The notes beneath the pieces are model-generated. The model was not told the DNA's origin. It made no database searches and was given only the letters and a program-made list of their open reading frames with translations. From a virus, in the IMG/VR virus record IMGVR_UViG_3300042350_001802, positions 1 to 64,000 of that record: 64,000 nt of DNA; one strand, given 5' to 3'. Below, in pieces: positions 32,358 to 42,100 of the stretch (within the stretch, counting starts at the first letter, position 1; the number at the start of each line of letters is the position of its first letter). The position numbers and the translations under genes are program-made.

Positions 32358-32376
32358 ATAAACCAAAAAACCAAAC

Positions 32377-33393
32377 ATGAGTAGTATTACAATGGTGGAG
32401 AAGTATCCACAAAACAAAAAGTCTAGTATCGCAGTGCGTCCATTTTTTGAAGCTAATGTTTCAAACATGGGACTCGAAAAGTACGGACTCTCGCTCTTTG
32501 ACGGTGCATTTCATGAAGAACAGCTTGCTTGTTTAGAGATAAACGGTATCAAGCGTTATCTGACAGGACTTAATGAGTTTGCTCCTGAGATTAAAGCACT
32601 ATCTGCTGATGAAGCTGATGCGAAAGTGAAGCAAATCAGAATAGTGGTAGCTCAGTTAGAAAAAGAACTAGCAGCAAACATCATTGATCCTAAAGATGAG
32701 CAGTTCTGGAATAAGGTGAAACTCTTAAAACCCGATAATGATGAGTTTTGGGGTAGAATTAAGATTGCTTGTGGTAATGAACCTTTATTCTTAGAACCTG
32801 ATAAAGATCCTTATGATCTTATTAAATTATACGCAATCGAAGCTGGTGGTTTTTCTATCGTAGCTAAATCTTTTGAGGAAGCGCGTAGAATGCCAACACC
32901 TCCTAAGTTCTATTTAGATAAACTAGAAGATACAGTGTCTACTAAGACAGAGGTGAAGAAACTTCGCAACAAAGCTCTTGCAGAACTACAAAAGCTCTTT
33001 GATAAGAATACAAATAAACTGTTTTATGTAGCTAAGGTGGTAGATATTAATTCCACTCAGTATAAAAAGTCTACACCAAATGATGTATTGTACGATAATA
33101 TGGACAAGTACATTAATGGAGAAACAGTAGAAACAAATAAAAAGAAGACAGCTGAGCGTTTCTTAGAAGTGGTAGATCTTGATATGGAAACACTTAAGCT
33201 TAGAGCAATTGTGAAAGATGCAACCTATTACAAGTATATTTCACCACGTGGAGATGGATTTATCTATCACATGCAATCTGGAACAATGCTTGGTAAAACT
33301 CCTACAGATATTGTAGAATATCTTAAGAATCCACTTAATGATCAGATTCTTATAGATCTTCAACAAAAGGTAGAAAAAACATGGAATAAGTAA
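32377..33393 (+). CDS. Hypothetical virion-assembly protein, 338 aa
   Basis: Mixed alpha/beta, Lys/Asp-rich (DPKDEQFWNKVKLLKPDNDEF contains a duplicated 'FWNKVK/FWGRIK' pattern). Placed between capsid and ring-like adaptor genes and coupled to the latter (TAATG). Likely head-completion related by position only. Confidence 0.68.
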   Translation: MSSITMVEKYPQNKKSSIAVRPFFEANVSNMGLEKYGLSLFDGAFHEEQLACLEINGIKRYLTGLNEFAPEIKALSADEADAKVKQIRIVVAQLEKELAANIIDPKDEQFWNKVKLLKPDNDEFWGRIKIACGNEPLFLEPDKDPYDLIKLYAIEAGGFSIVAKSFEEARRMPTPPKFYLDKLEDTVSTKTEVKKLRNKALAELQKLFDKNTNKLFYVAKVVDINSTQYKKSTPNDVLYDNMDKYINGETVETNKKKTAERFLEVVDLDMETLKLRAIVKDATYYKYISPRGDGFIYHMQSGTMLGKTPTDIVEYLKNPLNDQILIDLQQKVEKTWNK

Positions 33394-34091
33394 TGGATAA
33401 TAATCTTGTTAAAGTTAAATTTTATGAACGCTTAAATAAACTTGCAAGCTTTGATTATGATAACATCGAATGCTGGCAGATTGCAGAAGCGTTTAATAAA
33501 GCTCAACGTGAGTGGTTTCGTAGACAAGTGCACGGTATTAATGTGCGCAAACAATCTACGGAACAAAGCACAGCTTTAATAGATGATATTCAGAAGTTTA
33601 TTAAATCGCAAGATTTAAAAGGAACTAATAAAAAGTTGTTCTTTGAAACAGAGCAGATTCCTGGTGATTATGCTCACTTTATTCGTTTAAGTTCTTATGC
33701 TGATGCTGGTAATTGTAAGAACAGAGAAGTGACAGTGTATTTAGCTGAAGAAGCAAATGCTGATGTTCTTCTTACAGATGTTTTAAAAGGACCCAGTTTT
33801 GAGTGGGCAGAAACATTCACTACAATGTACTTTGATCGTTTTAAGGTGTATACAAACGATAAGTTTAAAGTTACAAAAGCTGTTTTGTATTATTACAGAA
33901 AACCTGCAGATATTTCTTTTGATGGGTGTGTAAATCCTTCTACAGGACAATCTTCTACAGAACAAATATGTGAACTTAGAGATGATGTTGTAGAGATTAT
34001 TATAGATGAAGCAGTAGCAATACTTGCAGGTGATATGGATAATTTTAATCAGTATCAGCGTAACTTACAAAACGGACAAAGAAATAGTTAA
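33393..34091 (+). CDS. Head-tail ring/adaptor-like protein
   Basis: 232 aa. Residues 20-45 (DNIECWQIAEAFNKAQREWF) and the helix-beta layout with YYRKPADISFDGCVNP and RDDVVEIIIDEAVAIL match the layout of connector proteins that sit below the portal in crAss-like and T7-like phages. Starts one base inside the preceding stop. Assignment by pattern and context. Confidence 0.68.
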   Translation: MDNNLVKVKFYERLNKLASFDYDNIECWQIAEAFNKAQREWFRRQVHGINVRKQSTEQSTALIDDIQKFIKSQDLKGTNKKLFFETEQIPGDYAHFIRLSSYADAGNCKNREVTVYLAEEANADVLLTDVLKGPSFEWAETFTTMYFDRFKVYTNDKFKVTKAVLYYYRKPADISFDGCVNPSTGQSSTEQICELRDDVVEIIIDEAVAILAGDMDNFNQYQRNLQNGQRNS

Positions 34092-34093
34092 TC

Positions 34094-34570
34094 ATGAACC
34101 GAGTACTAGCAAGACAACAGTCTATGATTCCATCGCAAAAATTACAGAGACCTGCAGAAACTCCTGTAGCTCAAGATCCTGTAATGAAAACACCTTGTGC
34201 TGAAACAGGAATGTTGGTTGGAGAAATGATGAGCGCTAGTGTAAGTTTTCATAATCTTCATTTAAAAATCACTGGACCTGGTTCTTTTTCAGCACATAAA
34301 GCTCTTGGAGATTTTTACGAAGGTATTCAAGGTCATGCTGACAGTGTTGCTGAGCAGTATCAAGGAGCTCGCGAGTCATTATTAGATATTCCCGCAGTGT
34401 ATCCAACAACTCTATCATCTGTAGATGAAGCAGTTCAGTATTTGAGAGATCTTTCTGGTAAGGTGGACACTTTGCAAAAGATGATGCCTTTTAGTGAGAT
34501 TGTTAATCAACTGGATGAAGTGAAGAGTTTAATTGATTCAACTAAGTATAAACTATTATTCCTAAGCTAA
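34094..34570 (+). CDS. Hypothetical 158-aa virion-related protein
   Basis: Helical middle (HKALGDFYEGIQGHADSVAEQ) with a Pro-rich N terminus; HADSVAEQYQGARE resembles Dps/ferritin-type helices superficially, but metal ligands of that fold are not evident. Between adaptor-like and major tail-like genes. Function unknown. Confidence 0.65.
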   Translation: MNRVLARQQSMIPSQKLQRPAETPVAQDPVMKTPCAETGMLVGEMMSASVSFHNLHLKITGPGSFSAHKALGDFYEGIQGHADSVAEQYQGARESLLDIPAVYPTTLSSVDEAVQYLRDLSGKVDTLQKMMPFSEIVNQLDEVKSLIDSTKYKLLFLS

Positions 34571-34606
34571 TTATTTTTTATTTTTTAACCCATAAATGTA
34601 AACAAC

Positions 34607-35971
34607 ATGGCTTATTTTAATCATGCGTTCAAGAAAGCGTTTCTTCCTGCAACAACTGGAAATGCGCTTGTTCTTGCTGATGGTGGTAGCACAGCAGATC
34701 TTACTGCTGGTGAACTGGGTCTTTTTGACGCGAAGACTTACCAGGCTATTACTACTGTAAGTTCTAAACCCTTTATTCTTGCACAGGGTTCTTATTTCAC
34801 TAGTGATAAGATCGGACCTTTTCACGGTGGGTATAAAGAGTCTGTAAAGAGTAAGGTGATCAATCCTAAGTACATCACCAAAGTATGGACTGCTTGTGCT
34901 GAAGAACCTCAGAATCAAGAGATTGAAGTATCTGTTAGTGGCGCTGAGTGCGGTACTACTTACTATCTTCGCTTGGATCTTAAAGGATCTCCTGCTTTGC
35001 GTCTGCTTTCTCACAACATTTATCGTACTGTAGATGCTTTTACAGGATGTTGCGATGATGATTGTTCTGCTACTTGTACTGGAGCTTTGGTTGACCCAAC
35101 TATCGTAACTATCAACTGGGCAAAGCAAATCCTGGAGCGTCCTATTCTCCCTGATTTTGTAAAGTTGGTTGTAACAGACTACGAAGGAAACACTGTAGCT
35201 ACACAAGCTGGTACATCTCAAGCTGATATTGCTGCGTTTATCGCTGCTTTAGATGCTTATCTTGCTGGTCCTGTGCATGCTGCTTTTGATCCTACAACTG
35301 ATGCTTCTACAGATTCAGTTCTGACATTAGTTGCTGCTTATGTAGACACTAAATTCGGTAACTGTACTTTCACTCCTACAGATCATTACGAACTTCAACC
35401 TTTGCAGATTTTCCCTTCATTGGTTGATGAGTCTGGTGAACCTTGTGTTGTGAGAAGCGGTCCTAACGCAGACTACGATTGGACTTGGAAAGGATTTGCT
35501 TGTAACCTCATCCAACCTGGACTTCAAGCTCAGGGAACTGGTGAGACAGTTGTACGCGAATTGATCCTTGATACTCGTTATCATCAGAACGCTTTCCCTG
35601 ACAACAAATATGTTGACAGCTTGCGTATGCGTGAGATCGAGACTGATCCTGCGATTAAGAACTTTAATCGTAACACCTTGTGGGATTCTATCAACATTCT
35701 TCACAGTGTTCCTCGCTTTAACAACCCAACTGGTACATTTGACAACGATCAGTATTTGCTGAGCTTGTACATTCCTAAAGGAACAAATGCTATCTTATTC
35801 CTTAACATGATTCAGGATATCCTGAACTGTGCTGGAAATGGTGTTGAAATTGAGAGCACTAACGCTACACCTTGTTCTAATTTGACACCTGGTGTACCTT
35901 TTGTGAACAATTGTGACACTACTCCTACAACAACTGTGCCTCCTACTAGTAGCACTACCACTGTAGGTTAA
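34607..35971 (+). CDS. Putative major tail tube/structural protein
   Basis: 454 aa. Codon use is as biased as in the capsid gene (AAC, TTC, CGT), indicating very high expression; with the capsid it is the second such gene, so the main tail protein is the natural reading. Features: CCDDDCSATCTGALVDP Cys cluster near residue 145, Ala-rich insertion, and a C-terminal Thr/Pro tail TTPTTTVPPTSSTTTVG. Followed by a strong terminator. Confidence 0.65.
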   Translation: MAYFNHAFKKAFLPATTGNALVLADGGSTADLTAGELGLFDAKTYQAITTVSSKPFILAQGSYFTSDKIGPFHGGYKESVKSKVINPKYITKVWTACAEEPQNQEIEVSVSGAECGTTYYLRLDLKGSPALRLLSHNIYRTVDAFTGCCDDDCSATCTGALVDPTIVTINWAKQILERPILPDFVKLVVTDYEGNTVATQAGTSQADIAAFIAALDAYLAGPVHAAFDPTTDASTDSVLTLVAAYVDTKFGNCTFTPTDHYELQPLQIFPSLVDESGEPCVVRSGPNADYDWTWKGFACNLIQPGLQAQGTGETVVRELILDTRYHQNAFPDNKYVDSLRMREIETDPAIKNFNRNTLWDSINILHSVPRFNNPTGTFDNDQYLLSLYIPKGTNAILFLNMIQDILNCAGNGVEIESTNATPCSNLTPGVPFVNNCDTTPTTTVPPTSSTTTVG

Positions 35972-35995
35972 TAACTACATTGATTAACATAAAAG

Positions 35996-36026
35996 AGGGT
36001 GGGGATTTTTCCCTACCCTTTTTTTA
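35996..36026 (+). terminator. Strong rho-independent terminator
   Basis: AGGGTGGGGA pairs with TCCC.TACCCT and runs into TTTTTTTA. Ends the capsid/tail operon. Confidence 0.9.
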
Positions 36027-36046
36027 TTTGCAGAAGTGCTCTTTTT

Positions 36047-36070
36047 TTGTTATATTATTATTGAGTAGTA
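36047..36070 (+). promoter_or_regulatory. Late promoter-like box (weaker match)
   Basis: TTATATTATTATTGAGTAGT resembles GTATATTNTATTGTAGAC with one extra base; about 45 bp before the ATG at 36114 and right after the terminator. Confidence 0.4.
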
Positions 36071-36113
36071 TGCCCAATTTAGACATACACTTTTAAAGTG
36101 TAAACCATTGATT

Positions 36114-36662
36114 ATGAGACACATATTAGGTTTAGATAATATAGAAACAGCAAATAAAACAATCATACGTATTGCAGATGCTAGTATTTATGCTGATTTT
36201 CCAGCAACTTGTGGACTTTTAGAAATACAAGCACCAGGTTTTAACATCATTAAACAGTTTGATGTCACTCCTAATTTTACGCTTGTTTTGAATGCATGTA
36301 GTCTTGGTTTACAGACAGATGATTGTGGTGATCACGCTGCTGATCTTCCTGATGGAATTTGGAAAGTAAAGTACTCTGTTTCCCCTAATGATAAAGTTTA
36401 TGTAGAATATGCATGGTTAAGAACCACTGCATTCATGGCAAAGTATTATGATATACTTTGTAACCTTGACATGTCTGGATGTGATCCTTCACAAGAAGTA
36501 GCGTCACAACTAGAGCAGTTAGGGATGATTCGTATGTATTTGGATTCTGCTAAAGCGGAAGTTGAATACTGTCATGAACTTCAGAAGGGAATGGATGTTT
36601 ATAAATATGCAAAAGCTCAGTTGGATAAACTAAGCGTTGCATGTTGTGGAGCGACTTGTTAA
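36114..36662 (+). CDS. Hypothetical 182-aa structural protein
   Basis: Starts at MRHILGLDNIETANKT (ATG 36114; a TTG two codons earlier is possible). Beta-rich N-terminal half, helical Cys-containing C-terminal half (LAVACCGATC-like end SVACCGATC). First gene of the fibre operon; probably a tail component. Confidence 0.7.
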   Translation: MRHILGLDNIETANKTIIRIADASIYADFPATCGLLEIQAPGFNIIKQFDVTPNFTLVLNACSLGLQTDDCGDHAADLPDGIWKVKYSVSPNDKVYVEYAWLRTTAFMAKYYDILCNLDMSGCDPSQEVASQLEQLGMIRMYLDSAKAEVEYCHELQKGMDVYKYAKAQLDKLSVACCGATC

Positions 36663-36681
36663 ACCAAAAATAAAACCAATT

Positions 36682-36828
36682 ATGTCACAGTCAGTTTGTC
36701 CAAACTGTTCTTCTAAGATTACATGCGGATGTCAAAGAAGAACAGCATCAGATGGTAAATCCGTATGTTCTAATTGTGTAACGCTTTACGAAAAGAAGTT
36801 ACAGGAACAAAAAGCACAAAAAAGATAA
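36682..36828 (+). CDS. Small zinc-ribbon protein, 48 aa
   Basis: MSQSVCPNCSSKITCGCQ with a second pair CSNC: one compact zinc ribbon, then a basic helix. I start at MSQSV (ATG 36682, leader AAATAAAACCAATT) instead of a longer frame reaching into the previous gene. Confidence 0.65.
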   Translation: MSQSVCPNCSSKITCGCQRRTASDGKSVCSNCVTLYEKKLQEQKAQKR

Positions 36829-36829
36829 A

Positions 36830-37393
36830 ATGTCTTGTTATTCTACACCCACATCAGAAACAAATACATGTTGCCCAGCAGAAGCACCTAACTTAGTTAA
36901 AGATGCTAAGAAGGTCTACTCGCAATACGCATCTAATGTATATGCAGAGTTTCTCACTAAAAGATATGGAGTGAAGTCATGCAGAAAACAGCGTGACTTC
37001 ATTTCTGCTTCTATACGTAAGCAAATGCTTGATTGGCAACTTATTGCTGGTGTTAAGTGTGATGTAAATATTGGGTTTGCAGATGGATCTATTGTACTTC
37101 CTTCTTCTGGAGTTCTTGAGATTCCTGTACAAGGAACAGATGGTCTTATTCATGTTAATATGGGTGGTTGTGAAATTAAACTTAAAGTGACTAGTAGACC
37201 TGATAACTATGCACACGTTCAGTCTATTCCGTCTACTAACTGGTTTATTAAACATAATCTTGGATATAACCCAGTTGTACGTACAGAAAATGCTATGGGT
37301 GTAGATATGGAAGGTGTGATTACACATGATAATGTTAATGAACTCACTATCGTATTTTCTCAACCCGTTACCGGAACAGCATACTTATCATAA
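36830..37393 (+). CDS. Tail-associated protein with fibre C-terminal module
   Basis: 187 aa. N-terminal Cys-rich helical part (TCCPAEAPNLVKDAKKV). The C-terminal ~60 residues are NWFIKHNLGYNPVVRTENAM...IVFSQPVTGTAYLS, a beta module ('W-I-x-HNLGxxP') also present at the C termini of the next two genes. Likely fibre attachment or chaperone part. Confidence 0.7.
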   Translation: MSCYSTPTSETNTCCPAEAPNLVKDAKKVYSQYASNVYAEFLTKRYGVKSCRKQRDFISASIRKQMLDWQLIAGVKCDVNIGFADGSIVLPSSGVLEIPVQGTDGLIHVNMGGCEIKLKVTSRPDNYAHVQSIPSTNWFIKHNLGYNPVVRTENAMGVDMEGVITHDNVNELTIVFSQPVTGTAYLS

Positions 37394-37926
37394 TGGCAGA
37401 TAATAAATTATATCTACATAATATTGATTTAGCAACAAATCAGTTGTTAAATGCTAGAATGCAACCAGTTACAACTGGAGTGAGAAATGCTCTTGCTAGC
37501 AATTATAACTCAGGAGATGAAGGCATTCTAGTTTATGATATTGATTTAGATGCTTTTTTTGTATGGGATGGAAATCAGTGGGTACAGGTAACACTAACTC
37601 CTATTCAGATAGCTCAGTTACAAGCTGCTTATGATAATATTATAACAGGAATAACGGTAAGTCCGATTAATCCTGAGCAAGCGATGATTACGCTTAGTAA
37701 GCTTAATGCTGTTCCTATCACATACACTTATGAGCGTGCTTATATTCATAATCAAACATCACCAGCTTCTACATGGACAGTAGCACATAATTTAAATAAG
37801 TATCCATCAGTTTCTGTAGTGGATAGTGCATATGAAGAAGTGATAGGTGAGGTGGAATACTTAACCCCAAATACACTAGAGGTTAGATTTACAGCACCTT
37901 TTAGTGGACAAGCATATATAAATTAA
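37393..37926 (+). CDS. Short tail fibre protein
   Basis: 177 aa built of two exchangeable modules: N-terminal HNIDLATNQLLNARMQP...YDIDLDAFFVWDGNQW (a fibre-network module with WDG) and the C-terminal TWTVAHNLNKYP...FSGQAYIN module. Start overlaps the previous stop. Confidence 0.72.
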   Translation: MADNKLYLHNIDLATNQLLNARMQPVTTGVRNALASNYNSGDEGILVYDIDLDAFFVWDGNQWVQVTLTPIQIAQLQAAYDNIITGITVSPINPEQAMITLSKLNAVPITYTYERAYIHNQTSPASTWTVAHNLNKYPSVSVVDSAYEEVIGEVEYLTPNTLEVRFTAPFSGQAYIN

Positions 37927-37937
37927 AAATATTCGTC

Positions 37938-39155
37938 ATGTCAAAAAGAGTCTTAACCAGTCTCGACTTTGCGAAAAATCAGATACTGAACGTAGCTCTA
38001 CAAAATCTACCTTCACCTCCTGGTTCTCCTGTCGCAGGTCAGATATATTATGATACAACAGATTTTCGTGTATACTTCTGGGATGGTTCATCCTGGATAG
38101 ATATGTCAGGAGATATCCGTGATGTTATTGGAGGAGCAGGTATTACAACAACCACTGTAGGAGATGTCGTTACAGTGGATGTAAACGTAGACAATGTTAC
38201 CATCGAAGTAGATGGTAGTGATAATCTACGAATTAAAGATCTTGGTGTAAGTACAGCAAAACTTGCTGACTCTGCAGTTACAACTATTAAGATTAATGCT
38301 AACGCAGTAACATATGATAAGATCCAGCAAGTTGGGTCTATGAAAGTGTTAGCAAACCTTACAGGTTCAACAGCTAACGTAGCTGAGTTTGATGTTTTAA
38401 CAGATATATCTACAGGAGCTAGTAATACAAATCTAGGTACAGCGCTTGCTGTTAAAAACTATGTAGATAATGCGATAGCAGGTATTGGTATTTTACAGGG
38501 TGGATGGGACGCATCTAGCGGTGCGTTTCCCTCAGCTCCTGGTGGTACAATGAAGGGTGACTACTGGTATGTTACAGTTGCAGGTACTTGTTTTGGACTA
38601 GTATTTAATGTAGGAGATGTAATTATTGCAGCTATAAACAGTGCATCAACAACCAATCCTAACGACTGGATAGCACTTGAAGTTAACCGTGATCAAGCTA
38701 CTGAAACAGTTCTTGGTATTATTAAGCTTGCAACACAAGCACTTACAGATGCAGGTACAGATGACCTCACTGCTGTCACTCCTTTAAAGCTAGCAGGACG
38801 TACAGCAACTGAGACACGTACTGGTATAGCAGAAATTGCTACACAAACAGAAGTTAATGCTGGTCTTGACGATAGTAGAATTGTAACTCCTTTAAAACTT
38901 GTTACATATTTAGCTACGTTTGCAGGTGGATATAAAGCAACCATAAATGTTACTGCAGCAGGTACATATACAGTGACACACAACTTAAATAACTTAGATG
39001 TTCAAGTTGAGGTGTACAGAGAGTCTACGGGTGAAACAGTGATATGTGACGTAGCTCGTATTACAGTGAATGATATTAATCTTACATTCTCATGGGATGC
39101 TTCTGTAGCAGCTTCCATGACTGGTAACTATCGTGTACTTGTTAAAGAACAATAA
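37938..39155 (+). CDS. Tail fibre protein
   Basis: 405 aa. Same N-terminal module as the gene before (FAKNQILNVALQNLP...YFWDGSSW), a central collagen-like/T4 gp12-like repeat area (TETVLGIIKLATQALTDAG and TRTGIAEIATQTEVNAG, the 'G-ix-lAtqae-a-G-d---VTPlkl' repeat of phage fibres), and the C-terminal TYTVTHNLNNLDVQVEV module. A host-binding fibre. Confidence 0.82.
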   Translation: MSKRVLTSLDFAKNQILNVALQNLPSPPGSPVAGQIYYDTTDFRVYFWDGSSWIDMSGDIRDVIGGAGITTTTVGDVVTVDVNVDNVTIEVDGSDNLRIKDLGVSTAKLADSAVTTIKINANAVTYDKIQQVGSMKVLANLTGSTANVAEFDVLTDISTGASNTNLGTALAVKNYVDNAIAGIGILQGGWDASSGAFPSAPGGTMKGDYWYVTVAGTCFGLVFNVGDVIIAAINSASTTNPNDWIALEVNRDQATETVLGIIKLATQALTDAGTDDLTAVTPLKLAGRTATETRTGIAEIATQTEVNAGLDDSRIVTPLKLVTYLATFAGGYKATINVTAAGTYTVTHNLNNLDVQVEVYRESTGETVICDVARITVNDINLTFSWDASVAASMTGNYRVLVKEQ

Positions 39156-39157
39156 TA

Positions 39158-42100
39158 ATGAAGTTTGTAACCGACATACTAGCAAAAGCAAATCTAGTTG
39201 TCGATGGTAGCGTCATACTGAATACTACACCTAATGCTATCGTTGATACAGATAAGTTTTTGGTTCAAGATGGAGCAACCATTAAGTACCGTACAGGAGC
39301 AGAAGTGCTTTCTGATATTGGTGCTCAGGGTGCTATCACTCTCACTGTTATAGGAAATAGTGGTCCAGCTACTCTGATAGGTAATGGACTAAATATTCCT
39401 ACATATTCTTTATCAGGACTCGGAGGGGTTCCTCTCACTCGTACTCTTACAATAAACGGAACTAGTTACGATCTTAGTTTTGATAGAACCTGGTCAGTAG
39501 GTACTGTCACTAGTGTTGATATGTCCGTACCTACAGGATTTACTATATCTGGTAATCCTATTACAACCACTGGTACTTTAGCATTAGCTTTTGCATCGGG
39601 ATATGCACTTCCAACTGTAGCATCTCAGCTTAACTGGAATAGTGCGTATAATAATATGATCACTGCAATCTCCTATAATACATCAACAGGGGATGTTACA
39701 CTTACACAACAGGATCTTGGGACACTTAGTGCTACTATTACATTACAACCTTTTACTACTACAAACCTTGCAGAGGGAACTAATCTCTACTACACGGACG
39801 CGCGCGCGAGACTAGCTTTATCAGCTGGTACAGGTATAAGTTATAATAATCTCACAGGTGTTATCACTAACTCAGACACAGGTTCTGCTCAGAATATATT
39901 TAAAAATATTGCAGTAACTGGACAGAATACTATCGTAGCAGATAGTAATAATGATACACTTACAGTGGTAGCTGGAACAGCTATTTCTATTACTACTGAT
40001 GATACTACAGATTCTATCACTATTACAAATACTCTACCTGATCAAACTGTAGTATTAACTGGAGCTGGTACAACTGTAGTTTCTGGAACCTATCCTAATT
40101 TTACAATTACATCAAATGATTCATATGGAGGAACAGTAACAAATGTTTCTGCTTTAACTATTGGAACTACTGGTACAGATTTAAGCAGTAGTGTAGTAAA
40201 TAGTACAACCACTCCAGTTATTACATTAAATGTTCCAACAGCATCTTCTGTAAATAGGGGAGCTCTTTCTGCAGCAGATTGGAGTATGTTTAATGCAAAG
40301 CAGGATGCTCTCACTCTTACTACAGTTGGTAGTTCAGGAGCGTCAACATTAATTGGAGCTACTCTTAATATTCCTGCTTATACACTTTCTGGACTTGGTG
40401 GGGTTCCTAGCACACGTACAATTAATGGTTTAGCTCTTTCTTCTGATCAAACATTTGCTACTGGAACAACGGGTACAGACTTTAATATTGTAAGTGCAGG
40501 TACTGTTCATACATTTAATATTCCTGATGCGTCTTCTACAGCTAGAGGACTAATTAACGATATTTCACAAACTATTAATGGTACAAAAACTTTCTTAAAC
40601 TCTCCTGTAGTTCCTTCTTTGTTTTTAACAAACATGGGAGCAGGAAGTGGGGCTGTTTATTATGATGTTCCAGATAATCGTTTAACACTTGCTAACTATA
40701 ATGTAGGTGGTGAGATTAAGTTTGAGGTGAATGGTGGTGTGTACACAATGACTCTAAATAGTGACCTCACTATTGAGTTAATGGGATATACAACTAATGG
40801 ATTCCTTAAAACATCCGGATCTAATGGTTTATTAGTAGTAGATACTACATCTTACACTCCAACTACTAGAACTCTTACTATAAATGGTGTTGCTCATGAT
40901 TTGTCAGCAGATAGATCATGGTCTGTTGGAACAGTAACATCTGTTGGACTTTCAGTTCCTACAGGATTTAGTGTTGCAAGTTCTCCAGTTACTACATCTG
41001 GAACTATAGCTTTAAGTTTTGCTTCTGGGTATAGTCTTCCCACAAATGCTTCTCAGTCCAATTGGGATGCAGCATATACTGGAAGAATAGATTCTTTGAC
41101 AACTACAGGAACAAGTGGTGCTGCAACCTTTGTAGCAAACGTTCTTAATATCCCTCAGTATCAAGCTCAGGGTAACTATATCACTTCTCTTACTGGTGAA
41201 GCTACTGGATCAGGTCCAGGTGCAACTACTGTAACTCTTACTAACTCTGCTGTAATAGGTAAGGTGCTAACAGGACTTACAGTTACTAGTGGTGCAGTGG
41301 TTGCAACAGATAGTATTTTACAAGCATTTGGAAAAGTACAAGGTCAAATCAATGCTCTTGCTGGGGGTCTTCAGTTTCAGGGTACATGGAATGCTAATAC
41401 TAACTCTCCAACGATTACATCTGGTGTTGGTACACAAGGTTATTTTTATATTGTAAATGTAGCAGGTAATACCACAATTGATGGTAATACTGGATGGCAA
41501 GTAGGTGACTGGATCTTGTTTGACGGTACAGTGTGGCAAAAGGTGGATAACACTGATGCTGTTACATCTGTTAACGGATTTACAGGAGCTGTTGTTCTTA
41601 CAACCACTAATATATCTGAGGGTACAAACCTTTATTATACTGATGCTAGAGCTAGACAAGCAATCAGTCTTACCACTACAGGATCTAGTGGAGCAGCCAC
41701 TTATAGTAATGTAACAGGTATTCTTAATATACCACAATATACATTAACAGGACTTGGTGGTGTTCCCACTTCTAGAACAATAACTATTAATGGTACAGCA
41801 CAAGACTTATCTGTTGACCGCACTTGGAACGTAGGCACTGTAACTAGTATTGCAACTACAGGTCCAATTACAGGAGGCACTATTACAGGAACTGGTACAA
41901 TTGGTATTACACAAGCTACTACATCAACTAATGGATATCTATCTAGTACAGACTGGAACACCTTTAACAATAAGCAGAATGCTATCACACTAACAACAAC
42001 AGGAAGTAGCGGATCTGCAACTTTTGTTGGTGCAACACTGAATATACCTAACTACACTTTATCTGGTTTAGGTGGTGTTCCTGATAGTAGAACTTTGACC

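Noticed and set aside
32150-32376. Group I/II intron or homing element after the capsid gene
   Set aside because: Neighbouring genes are complete, no intron core motifs or endonuclease gene; the folds are simple local hairpins and junctions.
34094-34570. Dps/ferritin-like domain in the 158-aa protein
   Set aside because: One helix looks similar (HADSVAEQ) but the metal-binding residue pattern is missing; left as unknown.
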